Shown: piece by piece, positions 60,792-64,000 of the stretch
How the letters are laid out: each line of letters begins with the position of its first letter
Position numbering within the stretch: position 1 is the first letter of the stretch
Source of the DNA: Lachnospiraceae bacterium
GTDB lineage: Bacteria; Bacillota; Clostridia; Lachnospirales; Lachnospiraceae
NCBI GenBank assembly: GCA_021770345.1
Contig: JAETRD010000010.1
Location: forward strand, 62,001-126,000
Reading direction: 5' to 3'
DNA: 64,000 nt
Made by a program: the position numbers and the translations under genes
Notes under the pieces: model-generated
What the model was told of the DNA's origin: nothing
Databases searched by the model: none
What the model saw: the letters and a program-made list of their open reading frames with translations, nothing else

Positions 60792-63242
60792 ATGAAAACA
60801 GTAAAAGAAGTCATTGCAGAAATGACACTGAAAGATAAAATCAAACTCTGTTCCGGCGCGAGTTTCTGGGAGTCGGAGCGTATGGAGCAGTATGGAATCC
60901 CCTCCTTTTTCATGTCCGACGGGCCGCACGGCCTGCGGACACAAAAAGGGGAGTCCGATCATCTTGGTGTCAACAAGAGTGAGAAATCTACCTGTTTCCC
61001 AACGGCGTGCACGAGCGCGTCGTCGTGGAATCCCGCGCTTTTGCATGAGATGGGAGAGGCAATCGGCGAGGAGGCCCTCGCTTACGGCGTGGACGTCGTC
61101 TTAGGGCCCGGCGTGTGTATGAAGCGCAATCCGCTCTGCGGGCGCAATTTCGAATATTTCAGCGAGGACCCGTATCTGGCGGGCGTGATGGGGGCAAACT
61201 GGATTCGGGGCTTGCAGGAAAAGGGCGTCGGAACCAGCTTAAAGCACTATGCGGCAAACAATCAGGAGCAGGAGCGCATGAGAGGCGACAGCATCGTTGA
61301 CGAGCGGGCGCTGCGCGAAATCTATCTGTCCGCGTTTGAGACGGCGGTAAAAGAGAGCCAGCCGGATACCGTGATGTGCTCCTATAATAAAATAAACGGG
61401 ACGTTTTCCAGTGACAACCAAACGCTTTTGACAGATATCCTCCGCGGCGAGTGGGGATTTGAGGGGCTCGTTGTCACGGACTGGGGAGCGATGAACGATA
61501 GGGTGAAGGCATTCCAGGCAGGCTGCGACTTGGAGATGCCAGACAGCTGCGGCAGGTTTGACGCGGAGGTAAAGCAGGCTGTGGAGGAAGGGCGGCTCTC
61601 GGAGGCCGATATCGACGCCTGCGTGGAGCGTATCATAAGGCTGGCATGGAAGGCCGCGGAAACGCGGAAAAAGGTTCCGGAAGGATTTGCCTTTGACGCG
61701 GAGGCGCACCATAACCTCGCGAAGAAAATTGCGGCGGAAAGCGCCGTTCTGCTGAAAAACGACGGAAAGATTCTGCCACTGTCAAAAACGGCGAAAATTG
61801 CTCTGTGCGGCGCGCTGGCGGAGACGGTGCGCTATCAGGGGGCAGGCTCGTCGCATATCAATCCCACAAAGCTTTCCAATCTGCGGGCAGCGATGGAAGC
61901 CGCAGGTGGTACGGTTGCGTATTATCCGGCCTATGAACTTGGTGGGGAAAGGAATGAAAACGAACTCAAACGGGCCGTGTGCGGCGCGAAGGAGGCGGAT
62001 GTGGCGGTTGTCGTCGTAGGACTTCCGGACGCCTATGAATCGGAGGGCTACGACAGAAAAGATATGGCGATGCCAGAGAGCCACTGCGAATTAATCACCG
62101 AGATTGCAAAGGCAAACCCGAATGTCGTTGTCGTTTTCATGGGAGGAAGTCCGGTGGAAATGCCGTGGCTTGCGGATGCGAAAGCGGTCTTAAACCTGTA
62201 CCTCGGCGGGCAGGCGGTCGGCGAGGCGGGTGCGGATTTGCTGTACGGCGATGCAAATCCCAGCGGGAAGCTGGCGGAGACCTATCCGGTTTCCTACAAA
62301 GACTGTTCCTCCTCGGAGACATTTGGTGTAGACCCCAGACAGGTGGAATATGCGGAGAGTATCTATGTTGGATACCGCTATTACGAGAAAGCGGGCGTTC
62401 CCGTGCAGTTTCCGTTCGGACACGGATTGAGCTATACGCAGTTTGCGCTTTCCGATTTGACCGTAAAATCCGGTGAATATTCAGCCGGGAGCAATTTTGT
62501 GTGGAATCCGTCGGAGGAAGACGTAGCGCTTACCGTCTCCTGCAAGGTAAAAAATACGGGGGACAGAGCGGGCGCGGAAGTTGTGCAGATATATGTGGCC
62601 GATTTGACGCCGGATGTTTTCAAGGCGAAAAAGGAGCTGAAGGGCTTCTGTAAAGTATATCTGGAAGCCGGCGAGGAAAAGGAAGTGACGGTTGCGTTAA
62701 ACCGCAGAGCGTTTGCACACTATGATGTACATACCAAAGCGTGGGAAGTGTTGACGGGACGGTATCAGATTCAGGCCGGAACGTCGAGTGCGGATATTTG
62801 TCTGATACAGGAAATCCGCGTGCAGGGTACGGTGGATACGCTGGGGTATGAGGGAATCCCCGCGTGGTATTTCCGTCCGTCGGGAAAACCCGCGCGCTCC
62901 GATTTCGAGAAGCTCTGCGGGCGGGAAATCAAGCCCTTTGAGCCGGAAAAACCGGGAGAATACACCCTGTTAAACACGATGAACGATATGAAGGAAAACC
63001 CGGTCGTGCAGCAGATTATGGAGGGAATGAAGGGCGGTATCCTGGCAAGCTGCGGCGGCGACGAGAACAGTCCGGAGTTTCTCTTTACGATAAGCATTGT
63101 TTTCGATACGCCGTTAATCCGGCTTGTGCAGCAGGGCGGCGGCGCGACCTCGCTCGCGCTGATGCAGGCGGCGGTCGGCGCGGCAAACAATGACCCGGCG
63201 GCGATGACACAGCTTGCGGCGATGATGGAAAATATGCAGTAA
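60792..63242 (+). CDS. Glycoside hydrolase family 3 (beta-glucosidase-like)
   Basis: This is an 816-residue cytoplasmic enzyme. The N-terminal barrel shows SDGPHGLRTQ, GRNFEYFSEDPYLAG, SLKHYAANNQE (KHY) and VVTDWGAMND with the nucleophile Asp. The second domain begins ESAVLLKNDGKILPL. A PA14 insertion is absent, and an Fn3-like domain (about 590-670) contains NTGDRAGAEVVQIYV. The last 120 residues (KPFEPEKPGEYTLLNT onward) are an extra tail seen in some clostridial GH3 proteins. It probably hydrolyses beta-linked glucose or xylose from imported glycosides. Confidence 0.95.
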   Translation: MKTVKEVIAEMTLKDKIKLCSGASFWESERMEQYGIPSFFMSDGPHGLRTQKGESDHLGVNKSEKSTCFPTACTSASSWNPALLHEMGEAIGEEALAYGVDVVLGPGVCMKRNPLCGRNFEYFSEDPYLAGVMGANWIRGLQEKGVGTSLKHYAANNQEQERMRGDSIVDERALREIYLSAFETAVKESQPDTVMCSYNKINGTFSSDNQTLLTDILRGEWGFEGLVVTDWGAMNDRVKAFQAGCDLEMPDSCGRFDAEVKQAVEEGRLSEADIDACVERIIRLAWKAAETRKKVPEGFAFDAEAHHNLAKKIAAESAVLLKNDGKILPLSKTAKIALCGALAETVRYQGAGSSHINPTKLSNLRAAMEAAGGTVAYYPAYELGGERNENELKRAVCGAKEADVAVVVVGLPDAYESEGYDRKDMAMPESHCELITEIAKANPNVVVVFMGGSPVEMPWLADAKAVLNLYLGGQAVGEAGADLLYGDANPSGKLAETYPVSYKDCSSSETFGVDPRQVEYAESIYVGYRYYEKAGVPVQFPFGHGLSYTQFALSDLTVKSGEYSAGSNFVWNPSEEDVALTVSCKVKNTGDRAGAEVVQIYVADLTPDVFKAKKELKGFCKVYLEAGEEKEVTVALNRRAFAHYDVHTKAWEVLTGRYQIQAGTSSADICLIQEIRVQGTVDTLGYEGIPAWYFRPSGKPARSDFEKLCGREIKPFEPEKPGEYTLLNTMNDMKENPVVQQIMEGMKGGILASCGGDENSPEFLFTISIVFDTPLIRLVQQGGGATSLALMQAAVGAANNDPAAMTQLAAMMENMQ

Positions 63243-63268
63243 AAGGCATATCTGTATGATGGAAAGAA

Positions 63269-63338
63269 AATGGGGCTGCCGCATTTACATTTATGTTACA
63301 TGCCTGTAATCATTTGCGTAAAATGCGGCTGCCCCATT
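63269..63338 (+). promoter_or_regulatory. Long hairpin between the GH3 and second GH78 genes
   Basis: An 18-bp stem with one mismatch (63269-63286 and 63321-63338, both with GGGGCTGCCGC/GCGGCTGCCCC) encloses 34 nt that hold a weaker hairpin. No U-run follows, and the next ribosome site begins about 10 nt later. It may be a processing or stability element that sets the ratio of the two genes, or a weak terminator. Confidence 0.55.
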
Positions 63339-63361
63339 ACATTCGGAAAGGAGTAAGGCAG

Positions 63362-64000
63362 ATGTATCAGATTCAGAATATTCAGTGCGAGCGCATGTGC
63401 AGGCCGCTTGCGGTGACAGCAGAACACCCGCGATTTTCGTGGGAATGGGCTGCGGATGAAAACAATGTTTACCAGAGCGCGTATCGGATTGTAGTAGAAA
63501 AGGAAGACGGCGCCGTTGTCTGGGACAGCGGAAAAACAGCGGGCAGGAATACGACGGACATCGCATATGCGGGGCAGCCGCTGGAATCAAAGACGCGATA
63601 TCTCTACCGCATTACGGCGTGGGATGAAGGTGGAAGAAGTGTACAGAGCGGGCAGGAATATTTTGAGACTGCCTTCTTAAAACCGGAGGACTGGAAGGCA
63701 AATTGGATTGAGCCGGATCCCCTGCCCCAGCTGGAAAAGAATCCGCTCGAGGAAGCGGAAAAGACATGGATGGGAATCCTCGGCGCAATGATGCGCGGGG
63801 AAAATCCCGAACTCATTTCTGATGAGGCGAATCTGCGAGCACAGCCGTTGGAGCCCTATGACCCGCCGGTGCGGATGCGCCGGGTCTTTGGTCTTAAAAA
63901 AGAGGTAAAACGCGCGCGGCTTTTTATCACGGCGCACGGCATTTACGAGGCGAAGATCAACGGAAAACCGGTGACGGATTCTGTCTTAAATCCGGGATTT
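63362..64000 (+). CDS. Second alpha-L-rhamnosidase-like protein (GH78), N-terminal part
   Basis: ATG at 63362 follows GAAAGGAG and the frame is open to the window end (213 codons, no stop). The product starts MYQIQNIQCERMCRPLAVTA. It contains HPRFSWEW, YQSAYRIVV, VVWDSGK and YLYRITAWDEGG, the same N-terminal beta-domain pattern as the enzyme at 54926. It then has RMRRVFGLKKEVKRARLFIT and GIYEAKINGKPV, the next rhamnosidase domain. The insertion at about residues 120-165 is longer than in the first copy. The catalytic domain lies outside the window. Confidence 0.9.
   Translation, partial: MYQIQNIQCERMCRPLAVTAEHPRFSWEWAADENNVYQSAYRIVVEKEDGAVVWDSGKTAGRNTTDIAYAGQPLESKTRYLYRITAWDEGGRSVQSGQEYFETAFLKPEDWKANWIEPDPLPQLEKNPLEEAEKTWMGILGAMMRGENPELISDEANLRAQPLEPYDPPVRMRRVFGLKKEVKRARLFITAHGIYEAKINGKPVTDSVLNPGF

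Noticed and set aside
1-64000. tRNA, rRNA, transposase, integrase or attachment sites
   Set aside because: I looked for cloverleaf arms with TTCGAATC-type T loops, rRNA-like conserved segments and DDE or recombinase motifs in the translated frames, and found none that I could support.

Overview
The window looks like a chromosomal segment of a spore-forming Clostridia member, most likely Lachnospiraceae. This is inferred from the clpP-clpX-lon-engB order, a T-box leader before valS, a spoIIAA-spoIIAB-sigF operon, a feoA-feoA-feoB locus, a DUF5692-type membrane protein, and AGGAGG-type ribosome sites with frequent TTG/GTG starts. No rRNA, tRNA, CRISPR array, transposase or prophage gene was seen. 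The base composition is mixed. Housekeeping and glycan genes are GC-richer, while 46.0-47.9 kb, 53.8-54.8 kb and 57.7-59.3 kb are visibly AT-richer and may have a different history.

Layout. 0-7.2 kb: protein quality control (clpP end, clpX, lon), the GTPase engB, a carbamate kinase translationally coupled to engB, and pyruvate kinase. 7.3-21 kb: a signalling and surface block with a 45-residue membrane peptide, a lipoprotein, a four-domain response regulator (REC-LytTR-REC-winged helix) with its membrane histidine kinase, a convergent surface protein, then a second two-component system (LytTR regulator plus GHKL kinase), an RND-type exporter and its TetR regulator. 21-25.5 kb: a 1416-residue surface protein with nine Fn3-like repeats and a GH25-like domain that appears catalytically degenerate. 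25.5-34.5 kb: T-box and valS, a FapA/DUF342 protein, a small acidic protein, a zinc-ribbon TPR membrane protein, the spoIIA operon and a coiled-coil protein. 34.8-43.2 kb: a DUF5692-like membrane protein, ferrous iron uptake, a thioesterase, a hemerythrin-response regulator fusion and a GH3 enzyme. 43.3-45.9 kb: an ArsR/CadC-type repressor, an HMA protein and a Zn/Cd-type P-ATPase. 46.1-47.9 kb: an AAA ATPase and DUF4276 pair resembling ATPase-Toprim defence modules. 48-50.9 kb: a nucleosidase-like protein, a spore photoproduct lyase and an SDR. 50.9-64 kb: an AraC regulator with a plant-glycan locus (GH43, esterase, GH78, apiosidase-like hydrolase, GPH symporter, GH3, second GH78 cut by the window end).

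How the parts work together (inference). The two sensor systems, the lipoprotein and the two surface proteins look like an envelope-sensing island. A LytTR-type direct repeat in front of the lipoprotein suggests it is a target of the fused regulator. Iron and heavy-metal genes carry palindromes over their promoters that suit metal-responsive repressors. The glycan locus would deacylate rhamnose- and arabinose-containing side chains, cleave them, and import the products with a cation symporter.

The items most worth a second look are the REC-LytTR-REC-wHTH fusion, a structured intergenic repeat family with compensatory stem changes (25.8 and 34.6 kb), a second hairpin repeat family (38.9 and 50.0 kb), the AAA/DUF4276 pair, the hemerythrin-receiver fusion, and the degenerate GH25 surface protein. 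I cannot show that any of these is undescribed without database searches.
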